Shown here: positions 1-6,310 of the stretch, in pieces
Layout: every line of letters begins with the position of its first letter
Numbering within the stretch: the stretch's first letter is position 1
DNA from: Ectothiorhodospiraceae bacterium
Lineage (GTDB): Bacteria; Pseudomonadota; Gammaproteobacteria; Thiohalomonadales; Thiohalomonadaceae
Length of the DNA stretch: 7,182 bases
Direction of reading: 5' to 3'
Assembly (NCBI GenBank): GCA_007125455.1
Contig: SLDE01000204.1
Span: forward strand, 1-7,182
Notes under the pieces: model-generated
The model's database searches: none
The model's input: only the letters and a program-made list of their open reading frames with translations
What the model was told of the DNA's origin: nothing
Translations under genes and position numbers: made by a program

Positions 1-268
1 CCGCGCCGGCACCACCTTTCGCTATACTGAACAGGGTGTAGAGGGGCTACTGGGCGGTAAGCAGGTCTATGTGTTTGCCAGCTTCGGTGGGCGTCACAGC
101 GGCCAGGCAAGTGACGGCGTGACCCCGTGGCTGCGCACCATGCTGGGCTTTCTCGGCATGACCGAGCTGCAGTTTATCCATGCCGAGGGGCTAAACTTGG
201 GTGATGAGGCCCGTAGCCAGGGGATCGCCGCTGCCAAGCAACAGCTTGCCGCGCTGTTGGCCGCCTGA
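1..268 (+). CDS. azoR: FMN-dependent NADH-azoreductase / quinone reductase, C-terminal part
   Basis: This is the C-terminal 88 residues of a flavodoxin-fold NAD(P)H-dependent FMN reductase of the AzoR family; the start lies before the window. These cytoplasmic homodimeric enzymes reduce quinones and azo dyes by two-electron transfer. The frame is open from base 2. It begins RAGTTFRYTEQGVEGLLGGK, which closely matches the stretch of E. coli AzoR that reads RAGVTFRYTENGPEGL, as I recall that sequence. A core beta strand (QVYVFASFGG) follows, then the typical segment TPWLRTMLGFLGMTELQFIHAEGL and an alanine-rich final helix (residues longer than this are given by position: about 41-64 of the visible part). 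It ends with TGA at 266-268. The pirin ribosome binding site starts only 6 bases after the stop, so the two genes are probably cotranscribed. Family assignment is strong; the natural substrate is unknown. Confidence 0.93.
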   Translation, partial: RAGTTFRYTEQGVEGLLGGKQVYVFASFGGRHSGQASDGVTPWLRTMLGFLGMTELQFIHAEGLNLGDEARSQGIAAAKQQLAALLAA

Positions 269-273
269 TAACA

Positions 274-279
274 GAGGAG
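274..279 (+). promoter_or_regulatory. Ribosome binding site that fixes the pirin start
   Basis: GAGGAG lies 7 bases before the ATG at 287 but only 1 base before the in-frame ATG at 281. The spacing therefore selects the second ATG, giving a protein that begins MNTRQIV rather than MPMNTRQIV. Confidence 0.75.
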
Positions 280-286
280 TATGCCC

Positions 287-1126
287 ATGAACACACGCCA
301 GATAGTCGCCACCATTACCGGACAGCCCGCCTCGGACGGGGCCGGGGTCAAGCTCAACCGGGTGATCAGCTTTCAGCGAGAGCTGGATCCCTTCCTGATG
401 CTGGATGAGTTCAACAGCGAGCAGGCCGATGATTACATCGCCGGTTTCCCCTCCCACCCCCACCGGGGTTTCGAGACCGTCACCTATATGCTCGATGGCC
501 GTATGCTGCACGAGGACCACCTCGGCCATCAGGGGCTATTGGTCAGTGGTGCGGTGCAGTGGATGACCGCCGGTCATGGCATCATCCACTCGGAGATGCC
601 CCAGCAGGAGGAGGGTCGGATGCGTGGCTTTCAGCTGTGGATCAACCTGCCAGCGGCGGAGAAGATGAAGCCCGCCGCCTATCGCGACATCTCCCCTGAT
701 GAGATCCCCGTACTCAGCGGGGAGGGCTGGCAGGTGAAGGTAATCGCCGGGCAGTTTGCGCAGGCAGGCCAGGTAACCACCGGTGCGGTGTCAGGGATCA
801 GCACCGAGCCGCTCTACCTGGATGTGGCGCTGCAAGCAGGCAGTCAATTGTCGCTCCCCATCCCCAGCGGCCACACGGCCTTGCTCTACGTGTTTGAAGG
901 TCGTATGGCGGTGTCAGGTCAGACACTGGCAAAAGGGGAGCTGGCGCGGCTGGGCAAGGGTGATGCTGTCGAGCTTGGCTGCGAGCAGGTCGCTGGGCGC
1001 GCATTGCTACTGGCCGCCAAGCCGCTGGGGGAGCCTGTAGCCCACTACGGTCCCTTTGTGATGAACACTCCAGAGGAGATCAAGCAGGCCATTGATGACT
1101 ATAAAAGTGGCCATCTGACCGGCTAA
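287..1126 (+). CDS. Pirin family protein (bicupin, metal-binding)
   Basis: This 279-residue protein is a two-domain cupin of the pirin family. Its length matches the long pirins (human pirin about 290) rather than the shorter E. coli YhhW (about 230). The N-terminal domain has the family signature FPSHPHRGFETVTYMLDG (residues 54-71) followed by TAGHGIIHSEMP. Its predicted iron ligands His57, His59, His101 and Glu103 match human pirin His56, His58, His101 and Glu103. The C-terminal cupin (about 167-279) ends in the conserved region GPFVMNTPEEIKQAIDDY. Some bacterial pirins, including YhhW, have quercetinase activity, and others are redox-dependent protein regulators; the sequence does not decide between these. 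Its position 18 bases after azoR suggests a shared role in quinone or aromatic stress. I chose the ATG at 287 from ribosome binding site spacing; an ATG at 281 would add two residues. Confidence 0.95.
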   Translation: MNTRQIVATITGQPASDGAGVKLNRVISFQRELDPFLMLDEFNSEQADDYIAGFPSHPHRGFETVTYMLDGRMLHEDHLGHQGLLVSGAVQWMTAGHGIIHSEMPQQEEGRMRGFQLWINLPAAEKMKPAAYRDISPDEIPVLSGEGWQVKVIAGQFAQAGQVTTGAVSGISTEPLYLDVALQAGSQLSLPIPSGHTALLYVFEGRMAVSGQTLAKGELARLGKGDAVELGCEQVAGRALLLAAKPLGEPVAHYGPFVMNTPEEIKQAIDDYKSGHLTG

Positions 1127-1131
1127 AAGGC

Positions 1132-1256
1132 TTTGCCACAGAGGGCACAGCGGACACGGGGCTTTACGGCGAGACCTTTCCGCATTCCCTTGCCCGGCTT
1201 GCGGAGAAACTTTTAGGCGACATCTCCCTGTGATCGCTGCGGCCCTCCGTGGCAAA
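1132..1256. repeat. Palindromic intergenic element, MITE-like, between convergent genes
   Basis: The ends of this 125-bp element are imperfect inverted repeats. The left arm (from 1132) starts TTTGCCACAGAGGGCACAGC and the reverse complement of the right arm (from 1256) starts TTTGCCACGGAGGGCCGCAG. Over the first 30 positions about 25 match, with one single-base gap. A second stem is nested inside: CCGCA at 1180-1184 pairs with TGCGG at 1200-1204, with TTT/AAA just outside it. The whole unit can fold into one long interrupted hairpin. It fills almost the entire space between the pirin stop (1126) and the ccoS stop (1262), and no coding frame in it is convincing. I see no clear target-site duplication (flanks AAGGC and CAAGC). 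It could be a mobile miniature element, a structured-RNA repeat or a bidirectional terminator. Confidence 0.6.
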
Positions 1257-1261
1257 CAAGC

Positions 1262-1465
1262 TTAATCGTCCGTATCAGGGAAGTTCTTACCGGGGCGTTT
1301 TTGCTTACGTGCCGGGACGAATTCATCATCATCGTCCATCAGGATGCGTTGACCATCCCCCTCCAGATCGTCGTACTGACCTTTACGCACTGCCCAGATC
1401 AGCACCGCGACGATCATCAGTCCCAGAAAGATCATGCCGGGGATAAGCGTGTAGATAACCTCCAT
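1262..1465 (-). CDS. ccoS: cbb3-type cytochrome oxidase assembly protein CcoS
   Basis: This is a 67-residue membrane protein with one predicted helix (about residues 5-26), followed by the CcoS signature QYDDLEGDGQRILMDDD (30-46) and a charged tail. CcoS proteins are small single-span factors needed for maturation of the cbb3 oxidase, in particular cofactor insertion into CcoN, as known from Rhodobacter capsulatus work. The start is supported by AGGAGG at 1470-1475, 4 bases before the ATG at 1463-1465. Length and motif are typical of the family; the tail mixes an acidic run (DDDDE, 44-48) with the basic patch ARKQKRPGK. It lies downstream of ccoI on the same strand across a 129-bp gap, which is wider than the overlap or short spacing often seen for this pair. 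Its stop faces the palindromic element and the converging pirin gene. Confidence 0.95.
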   Translation of the reverse strand: MEVIYTLIPGMIFLGLMIVAVLIWAVRKGQYDDLEGDGQRILMDDDDEFVPARKQKRPGKNFPDTDD

Positions 1466-1518
1466 GGGGCCTCCTAAAGACTACCCTGGCCCGGCTTCAT
1501 CGACCGAGCCTGTTATGC

Positions 1519-1541
1519 GTTACCACGCCGAGGCGTGGAAC
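1519..1541 (-). other. Hairpin in the ccoI-ccoS gap
   Basis: CCACGCC at 1523-1529 pairs perfectly with GGCGTGG at 1532-1538, and GTT (1519-1521) pairs with AAC (1539-1541) past a single bulged base. No T-run follows on either strand, so it does not look like a classic terminator. It may be an mRNA processing or stability element that separates ccoI from ccoS expression. Two shorter inverted repeats lie upstream in the same gap, at 1564-1574 (CCGTG C CACGG) and 1575-1587 (CAGCA TCC TGCTG). Confidence 0.45.
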
Positions 1542-1594
1542 CAAGGAAGACAGCTTAACACACCCGTGCCACGGCAGCATCCTGCTGTGCAGCC

Positions 1595-4063
1595 CTAGCG
1601 CGATGGGCGCATCCCCTTAAAATGGGTGCGAATACGCGCGGCATTACCGATCACCAGCAGAGAGCTGATCGGCATAGTGATCGCCGCCACCAAGGGCGTA
1701 ACAAAGGCCATCATCGCCAGCGGCACCATAATCGAGTTATAGGTCAGCGAGATCCCGATATTCTGGCGGATGGTACGCAAGGTACGGCGCGACAGTGACA
1801 TCGCCACGTGTACCTTCAGCAGCTCATCGCCCATCAGCACCACATCGGCACTCTCCACCGAAACATCGGTGCCGGAACCCACCGCGACCCCCACATCGGC
1901 ACGGATCAATGCCGGGGCATCATTAACCCCGTCACCCACCATGGCCACCTTCTCGCCTTTGCTCTGCAAGTCGGCGATCACCTGATCCTTGTCCTGGGGT
2001 AGCACCTCGGCGATGACATTCATCCCGCCCAGCTGGGCGGCGACCGCTTCGGCAACCTGACGGCGGTCACCACTGAGCAAGGTCATCTTCACCTTGTCTT
2101 TGCGTAACCGCTCTACCAGGGCATGGGCGTCTTTACGTAACTCATCGGCAATCGCGATCAGACCGGCGTATTGCCCATCAACGGCAACAAAGACACAGCT
2201 AAAGGCCTGGCGTTCCAATTCGTCCACTGCGACCTGCACGTCAGGGACGATCGTCACGCCACTCTCACGCAACCAATCGGCCTTGCCGACCAGCACTTGA
2301 CGGTCATCGATGGTGGCACTGACGCCGTAACCCGGTCGGTTGATGAAGTCCACCGGGTTTAGTGCTTCCACTTCGATGTGGCGTCCCTCGGCCGTCGCCA
2401 CGATGGCCAGCCCGATACTGTGTTCGGAGTATCGCTCTGCCCCGGCGGCGAGACGCAGGATCTCTTCTTCCCCCCAGCCGGGCTGGAGCAGGTAGCGCTG
2501 CACCACCATCTTGCCGGTGGTGAGGGTGCCGGTCTTGTCAAACACCACATGGTCCACCTTGGAGAAGGTCTCCAATACCGCGCTGTTCTTGACCATGATC
2601 CCGTAACGCGCGCTCTGTCCGGAGGCAACCGCCATAGACATCGGCGTAGCCATACCAAAGGCACAGGGACAGGTGATGATCAGCACCGAGGTCGCTGCCA
2701 ACAGGGCCTTGTCGAAGTTGTCACCCACCCAAAAGGCGAAGGTTATGCTGGCCAGGCAGAGGGTGATCAGCACGAAATACGGCACAATACGATCGGCCAT
2801 ACACTGTATCGGTGCCTTGGAGGCCTGTGCCTCTTCCACCAGGGCGATGATCTTGCCCAGGGAGGTGTCACGCAGGATGTTGGTCACGCGCACGATCAAT
2901 GCGCTACTGGTATTAAAGGTTCCTGCAGACACCTTGTCCCCAACCTCCTTGTTGACCGGATTAGACTCACCGCTGAGCATGCTTTCGTCGATGGCACTAC
3001 GCCCTTCGATCACCACCCCATCCACCGGCACCTTATAGCCGGGTTTGATCAGCACCAGTTGATCGGCCTTGACGGCCCGCACCGGGGTGAGCTTTTCTTC
3101 GCCGTCGGCCATCACCGTCGCCACGCGTGGCTGCAGATCCAGCAGCCGTTGGGTAGCGGTCAGAGCGGCGCGGCGTGACATCGCCTCCAGGTAGCGCCCC
3201 ACCAGGATGATGAAGATAAAATTCACCACCGTGTCGAAGTACACATCCGCAAATGTACTATGGGTAAAGGTGATGTAGCTGGAGTAGGCCCATGTCACCG
3301 TAGCCCCGATGGCGATGGGCAAGTCCATGCTCAGGTGGCGATTGACCAGCCCCGTCCAGGCACCCTTGAAGAACAACCAGCCCGAATAGAACAGGGTTGG
3401 GGTCGCCAGCGCAAAGCCCATGTAGTGGAACAGATGGCGGAACTCATCATCCGCTGCGCCGGTATACAGGGCGATGGAGATCCACATCAGGTTCATCATG
3501 GTAAAGCCCGCAAAGGCCATGCGATAGAGCATGGCCCGGTTGCGGCGCTTAATCGCCCCCTCGGCGGTCTCCGGATCAAACGGCGCGGCGTTGTAGCCGA
3601 TCTTGCCCAGACGCTGAATGATTGCCGAAAGCTTGATCTGCTCGTTGTTCCATTTGACCAGCAGGCGTCGCCCGGCCAAGTTGACATGGACGCTGAGCAC
3701 CCCTGGCAGCTTGCCAAGGCTGTTTTCGATCAGCCAGACGCAGGCGGCACAGTGGATCCCCTCCACCAGCAGATTGATCTCGCGGATCGTTCCCGTCTCG
3801 TGGACAAACTCCTCCTGCACCTCATCCAGGTCGAACAGGCCCACATCCCTGGGGGGCTCAGGCGGCGGCGCAAGCAAAAAGCCCTCGGGGGTGCGCTGGT
3901 AAAAGCCTTCCATCCCCGCCTCGTAGATCGCCTCCGAGACGGACTTGCAGCCAAAACAGCAAAAGTCCCGCCGCGCACCATCCAGCTCGGCATGGTGCAT
4001 ATCGTCAGGGGGAGGCAGCGGCAGGCCGCAGTGGAAACAGCCGGGATCGGTACTTTGGGTCAT
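1595..4063 (-). CDS. ccoI: Copper-translocating P1B-type ATPase for cbb3 oxidase maturation (CcoI/FixI)
   Basis: This 822-residue inner-membrane ATPase is expected to export Cu(I) to the periplasmic side for the CuB centre of CcoN. In order it has: an N-terminal cysteine domain with C9xxC12 and C35-C36-xx-C39, characteristic of the CcoI branch; an HMA-type domain with GIHCAAC (Cys105, Cys108); membrane helices from about residue 180; the actuator motif SGES (364-367) in place of the commoner TGES; the membrane copper motif CPC (465-467); the phosphorylated Asp509 in DKTGT; the nucleotide-site SEHS (546-549); GDGVND (710-715); YN (775-776); and MPISS (797-801). The CPC, YN and MxxSS residues together indicate Cu(I) specificity. 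The start has only a poorly spaced GAAGAG 2 bases before ATG, but the N-terminal Cys motif requires it. Ser549 replaces the usual Pro of the HP motif. A strong hairpin lies 24 bases upstream. Confidence 0.97.
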   Translation of the reverse strand: MTQSTDPGCFHCGLPLPPPDDMHHAELDGARRDFCCFGCKSVSEAIYEAGMEGFYQRTPEGFLLAPPPEPPRDVGLFDLDEVQEEFVHETGTIREINLLVEGIHCAACVWLIENSLGKLPGVLSVHVNLAGRRLLVKWNNEQIKLSAIIQRLGKIGYNAAPFDPETAEGAIKRRNRAMLYRMAFAGFTMMNLMWISIALYTGAADDEFRHLFHYMGFALATPTLFYSGWLFFKGAWTGLVNRHLSMDLPIAIGATVTWAYSSYITFTHSTFADVYFDTVVNFIFIILVGRYLEAMSRRAALTATQRLLDLQPRVATVMADGEEKLTPVRAVKADQLVLIKPGYKVPVDGVVIEGRSAIDESMLSGESNPVNKEVGDKVSAGTFNTSSALIVRVTNILRDTSLGKIIALVEEAQASKAPIQCMADRIVPYFVLITLCLASITFAFWVGDNFDKALLAATSVLIITCPCAFGMATPMSMAVASGQSARYGIMVKNSAVLETFSKVDHVVFDKTGTLTTGKMVVQRYLLQPGWGEEEILRLAAGAERYSEHSIGLAIVATAEGRHIEVEALNPVDFINRPGYGVSATIDDRQVLVGKADWLRESGVTIVPDVQVAVDELERQAFSCVFVAVDGQYAGLIAIADELRKDAHALVERLRKDKVKMTLLSGDRRQVAEAVAAQLGGMNVIAEVLPQDKDQVIADLQSKGEKVAMVGDGVNDAPALIRADVGVAVGSGTDVSVESADVVLMGDELLKVHVAMSLSRRTLRTIRQNIGISLTYNSIMVPLAMMAFVTPLVAAITMPISSLLVIGNAARIRTHFKGMRPSR

Positions 4064-4078
4064 GACTCTTCTATCTAA

Positions 4079-4115
4079 CGTAATAAAGGGGCAGGCCGAT
4101 GGTTCGGCCTGCCCC
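4079..4115 (-). terminator. Strong hairpin with T-rich tail between ccoH and ccoI
   Basis: GGGGCAGGCCGA at 4088-4099 pairs perfectly over 12 bases with TCGGCCTGCCCC at 4104-4115 around a 4-base loop. Read on the minus strand the stem is followed by TTTATTACG, a modest U-rich tail, so it qualifies as an intrinsic terminator for ccoGH. It ends only 24 bases before the ccoI start. That leaves no room for an ordinary downstream promoter, so it may act as a partial terminator or attenuator that lowers ccoI expression relative to ccoGH. Confidence 0.75.
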
Positions 4116-4119
4116 CCGG

Positions 4120-4149
4120 GTATGCGCTCAAATCAGCTCAAATGCATAC
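4120..4149. repeat. Direct repeats nested in an inverted repeat, downstream of ccoH
   Basis: Two identical 8-bp copies of GCTCAAAT (4126-4133 and 4136-4143) are spaced by CA, giving a 10-bp period. They are enclosed exactly by the 6-bp inverted repeat GTATGC (4120-4125) and GCATAC (4144-4149). One helical turn between copies is what a regulator binding side by side would need. No known operator is recognised, and chance is possible in so short a stretch. Confidence 0.4.
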
Positions 4150-4164
4150 GTGGCCCTTGCAGCA

Positions 4165-4674
4165 TTAGTTGGTCTCAACCGTGATGCGATGGCGCTTCTC
4201 GATGTTATCCTCTCCCTGGGCGACCCTGATGCGCAGATCCCACACCCCGCGCAGCGGGAAGTTTGCTTCGGCCTTGTAGATCCCCGGTGCAAAGGGCTCC
4301 ATTACCAGGTCAAAATCGGCGCTGGCATCCGATGGACGATAGGCCTGTACTTCCACACTCACATCGGTGAGTGGCTGGCCGACCTTGTCGGTAACGTTAA
4401 GGTAGATGGCGCTGGGGCGATTCATCACCACCTCATTGGGCGCCTGCAGGCGCATGTCCCACTGCAAACGATTCACCATTTTGATGCGTTGCTGCAGGTT
4501 ATCCTCAAAGTGCCGACCGGTCTCGTAGTAATTGGCATCCACCAGGCCTGGGCTACTGCTGATGGCGTTGGTGATGAAGATCACGTTGACCGTGACCACT
4601 GTGCCAATAAAGCCCAGCATGCCCAGTACCCACGGGTTACGCATCGCCCGGTTGCTGCTTTGTGAAATCGCCAT
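4165..4674 (-). CDS. ccoH: cbb3 oxidase assembly protein CcoH/FixH family
   Basis: This 169-residue protein has a short cytoplasmic N-terminus, one membrane helix (about residues 14-38) and a periplasmic FixH-type domain. Family hallmarks are SPGLVDANYYE (41-51) right after the helix, YRPSDASADFDL (112-123), and the C-terminal GIYKAEANFPLRGVWDLRI (131-149). CcoH stays associated with the cbb3 complex and is needed for its stable assembly. I chose the ATG at 4672-4674 because GAGAGG (4680-4685) sits 5 bases before it; the frame stays open to 4725, but that would overlap the end of ccoG and lacks a ribosome binding site. It begins 25 bases after the ccoG stop, so the two are cotranscribed. A strong hairpin lies between its stop and ccoI. 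Confidence 0.93.
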   Translation of the reverse strand: MAISQSSNRAMRNPWVLGMLGFIGTVVTVNVIFITNAISSSPGLVDANYYETGRHFEDNLQQRIKMVNRLQWDMRLQAPNEVVMNRPSAIYLNVTDKVGQPLTDVSVEVQAYRPSDASADFDLVMEPFAPGIYKAEANFPLRGVWDLRIRVAQGEDNIEKRHRITVETN

Positions 4675-4699
4675 AATAACCTCTCTTGGTTGCTGTTCG

Positions 4700-6118
4700 C
4701 TAACGCTCCGGACTGAAGAAGGCACCGTTGTAGGTCACGACGTCATCCGGGTTATCAATATTGTACAACTCAAAGATCACCGGCATCCGTGAGGCGGTGA
4801 TCTCTTCGGCCGGTACACGTATCCTCACCGTGCGCGAGCCCAGGGTACCAGAGCGCAGGGTGAAGGGCTCGTCGGCACCGATAAACTCCATCCCTTCCAG
4901 GCCCCGTGCGGTAACTTGCACATCGACCTCATGATCCAGCTTGTTGAGCATACGTATATGGTAGGTATTCTGGATACTGCCATCACTCATCGGCACGTAT
5001 AGCGGCGAGCGATCCTGCACCACCTGCAACTCCAGCGAACCCAAATTGAGCAGACCATAGATGATGCCGATCAGGGCGATGGACATGATACCGAAATACA
5101 CCAGCACACGAGGGCGCTTGTACAGCTTTACCGTACCCTTGCCCTCGATCTCATCCAGCGAGGCGTAGCGGATCAGGCCACGGGGCTTGTTGATCTTGTC
5201 CATCACCGAGTCGCAGGCATCGATACACAGTGCGCAGGTGATACAGCCCTCCTGCTGCCCACCACGGATGTCGATCCCGGTGGGGCAGACCGCCACACAC
5301 TGATTACAGTCGATACAGTCGCCCTTGTCGGACTCCTGCTCGCCCTTCTTCATCTTACCGCGTGGTTCACCGCGATTGTGGTCGTAGGTAGGCAAGATGG
5401 TCTCGCGGTCGTACATTACACCCTGGATACGGGCGTAGGGGCAAAGCCAGAAGCAAACCTGCTCACGCATGAAGCCGGCGAGGATAAAGGTACCAACGGT
5501 AAATAGCGCCACCACTACCCAGGCGATGAGCGGTGCCGTCAGGGTAAAGTAGGCCGCCCACAACGCATAGGCGTCGGTGAACCAGGCGGCAAATGTCACC
5601 CCGGTAAGCGCAGAGATGACCAGCCAGATAGCATACTTGGTGCCTCGCAAGCGCAGTTTGCGCGCCCCCATAGGGGCCTCTTTCAGTTTACGTCGCTGAG
5701 CCGGGTTCCCTTCTATCTTTTCCTCGATCCAGGTAAACACATCGGTCCACACGGTTTGGAAGCAGAAGAAGCCGCAGAATACCCGCCCGGCGATCGAGGT
5801 GACCACGGCCAGCAGGATAGCGAAGAACAGGAGTAAAAGGGAAAGCATCCACACATCCTGGGGCAGGATGGTGATGTGAAAGATATGAAACTGCCGATTG
5901 GGAATATCCAGCAACACCGCTTGGCGGTCCCCCCAGCGCAGATAGGGGCCGAGGAAGAAGATCGCCCACACCAGCATGGTTATCCACTTCAGACTGCGGA
6001 ATTTGCCGGGCATGCGCTTGGCAAACACGGTACCGGCATCGATATTGACGTGCCAGCTGTCGCTCTCGTCGTACAGGTCGTCCAGCTTCTTTTGCTTTAC
6101 ATCTGCGGATTTACTCAC
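4700..6118 (-). CDS. ccoG: cbb3 oxidase accessory protein CcoG (membrane polyferredoxin, copper reductase)
   Basis: This 472-residue membrane iron-sulfur protein belongs to the CcoG/FixG/RdxA family, shown in Rhodobacter to reduce Cu(II) to Cu(I) for cbb3 assembly. Predicted helices lie near residues 42-60, 88-108, 160-180, 187-216 and 337-358. Conserved cysteines are in FCGFFC (115, 119) and VCFWLCPY (222, 226). Two ferredoxin clusters follow: CIDCNQCVAVCP (268, 271, 274, 278) and CITCALCIDAC (292, 295, 298, 302). The C-terminal part, about 360-472, is the periplasmic immunoglobulin-like FixG domain. I place the start at the GTG 6116-6118 because GGGAGG (6124-6129) lies 5 bases upstream; an in-frame ATG at 6157 has no ribosome binding site and would add an unconserved-looking WW-containing leader. 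It follows a strong terminator, so it needs its own promoter, and it runs on into ccoH. Confidence 0.96.
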   Translation of the reverse strand: MSKSADVKQKKLDDLYDESDSWHVNIDAGTVFAKRMPGKFRSLKWITMLVWAIFFLGPYLRWGDRQAVLLDIPNRQFHIFHITILPQDVWMLSLLLLFFAILLAVVTSIAGRVFCGFFCFQTVWTDVFTWIEEKIEGNPAQRRKLKEAPMGARKLRLRGTKYAIWLVISALTGVTFAAWFTDAYALWAAYFTLTAPLIAWVVVALFTVGTFILAGFMREQVCFWLCPYARIQGVMYDRETILPTYDHNRGEPRGKMKKGEQESDKGDCIDCNQCVAVCPTGIDIRGGQQEGCITCALCIDACDSVMDKINKPRGLIRYASLDEIEGKGTVKLYKRPRVLVYFGIMSIALIGIIYGLLNLGSLELQVVQDRSPLYVPMSDGSIQNTYHIRMLNKLDHEVDVQVTARGLEGMEFIGADEPFTLRSGTLGSRTVRIRVPAEEITASRMPVIFELYNIDNPDDVVTYNGAFFSPER

Positions 6119-6123
6119 ATTCG

Positions 6124-6129
6124 CCTCCC
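6124..6129 (-). promoter_or_regulatory. Ribosome binding site fixing the ccoG GTG start
   Basis: GGGAGG on the minus strand is 5 bases before the GTG at 6116-6118 and lies inside the extended frame that would begin at 6157. This supports the GTG start. Just upstream, at 6136-6149, is a perfect 6-bp inverted repeat (CTGGCC CA GGCCAG). Confidence 0.75.
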
Positions 6130-6258
6130 ACCACGCTGGCCCAGGCCAGTTGTGCATACAAACAAAATGGTGCGCCCATCGGTCGCGCCCGTGTTACTGC
6201 TGTGGCGTGTGCCCCGTTTCCGGGATCTTGTATTGGCTTATCTTACCACAGCCAGAAC
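6130..6258 (-). promoter_or_regulatory. Region expected to hold the ccoG promoter
   Basis: About 130 bases separate the terminator at 6259-6288 from the ccoG ribosome binding site. Because transcription from ccoP should stop at that terminator, a ccoGH promoter is expected here. I see no FNR/ANR box (TTGATN4ATCAA) and no good sigma70 pair. The only symmetric sites are TTGTGCATACAA (6150-6161), the inverted repeat at 6136-6149 and a short CCCG/CGGG pair at 6213-6224. The assignment rests on position only. Confidence 0.3.
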
Positions 6259-6288
6259 AAAAAAAAGGGGAGCCGAAGCCCCCCTTTT
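6259..6288 (-). terminator. Rho-independent terminator after the small gene, UUCG tetraloop
   Basis: On the minus strand an 11-bp stem is closed by C(UUCG)G. The arms are 6278-6288 and 6263-6273 and are fully paired if one G-U wobble is allowed. The stem leads into a run of eight T residues (6266-6259), four of which can pair with the opposite A residues. It lies 22 bases after the stop of the 37-codon gene. It marks the 3' end of the cbb3 structural operon and separates it from ccoG. Confidence 0.92.
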
Positions 6289-6310
6289 GCTTTATTTGTA
6301 CCCGAAGGCA

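Noticed and set aside
2378..4078. Long plus-strand open frames at 2378-3178 and 3260-4078
   Set aside because: They lie antisense to ccoI, whose motifs are intact along its whole length. Their translations are low-complexity, His/Arg/Gln-rich shadows without domains or good starts.
4675..4725. Extended ccoH start at 4725
   Set aside because: It would overlap the end of ccoG and lacks a ribosome binding site. GAGAGG at 4680-4685 fits the ATG at 4674, which also gives a typical N-terminus.
6119..6157. Longer ccoG starting at the ATG at 6155-6157
   Set aside because: There is no ribosome binding site before it, while a well-spaced GGGAGG precedes the GTG at 6118. The extra 13 residues do not look like CcoG.
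6150..6161. TTGTGCATACAA as an FNR/ANR box upstream of ccoG
   Set aside because: FNR sites need TTGAT-N4-ATCAA. The half-sites here lack the GAT core, and the spacing and sequence do not fit.
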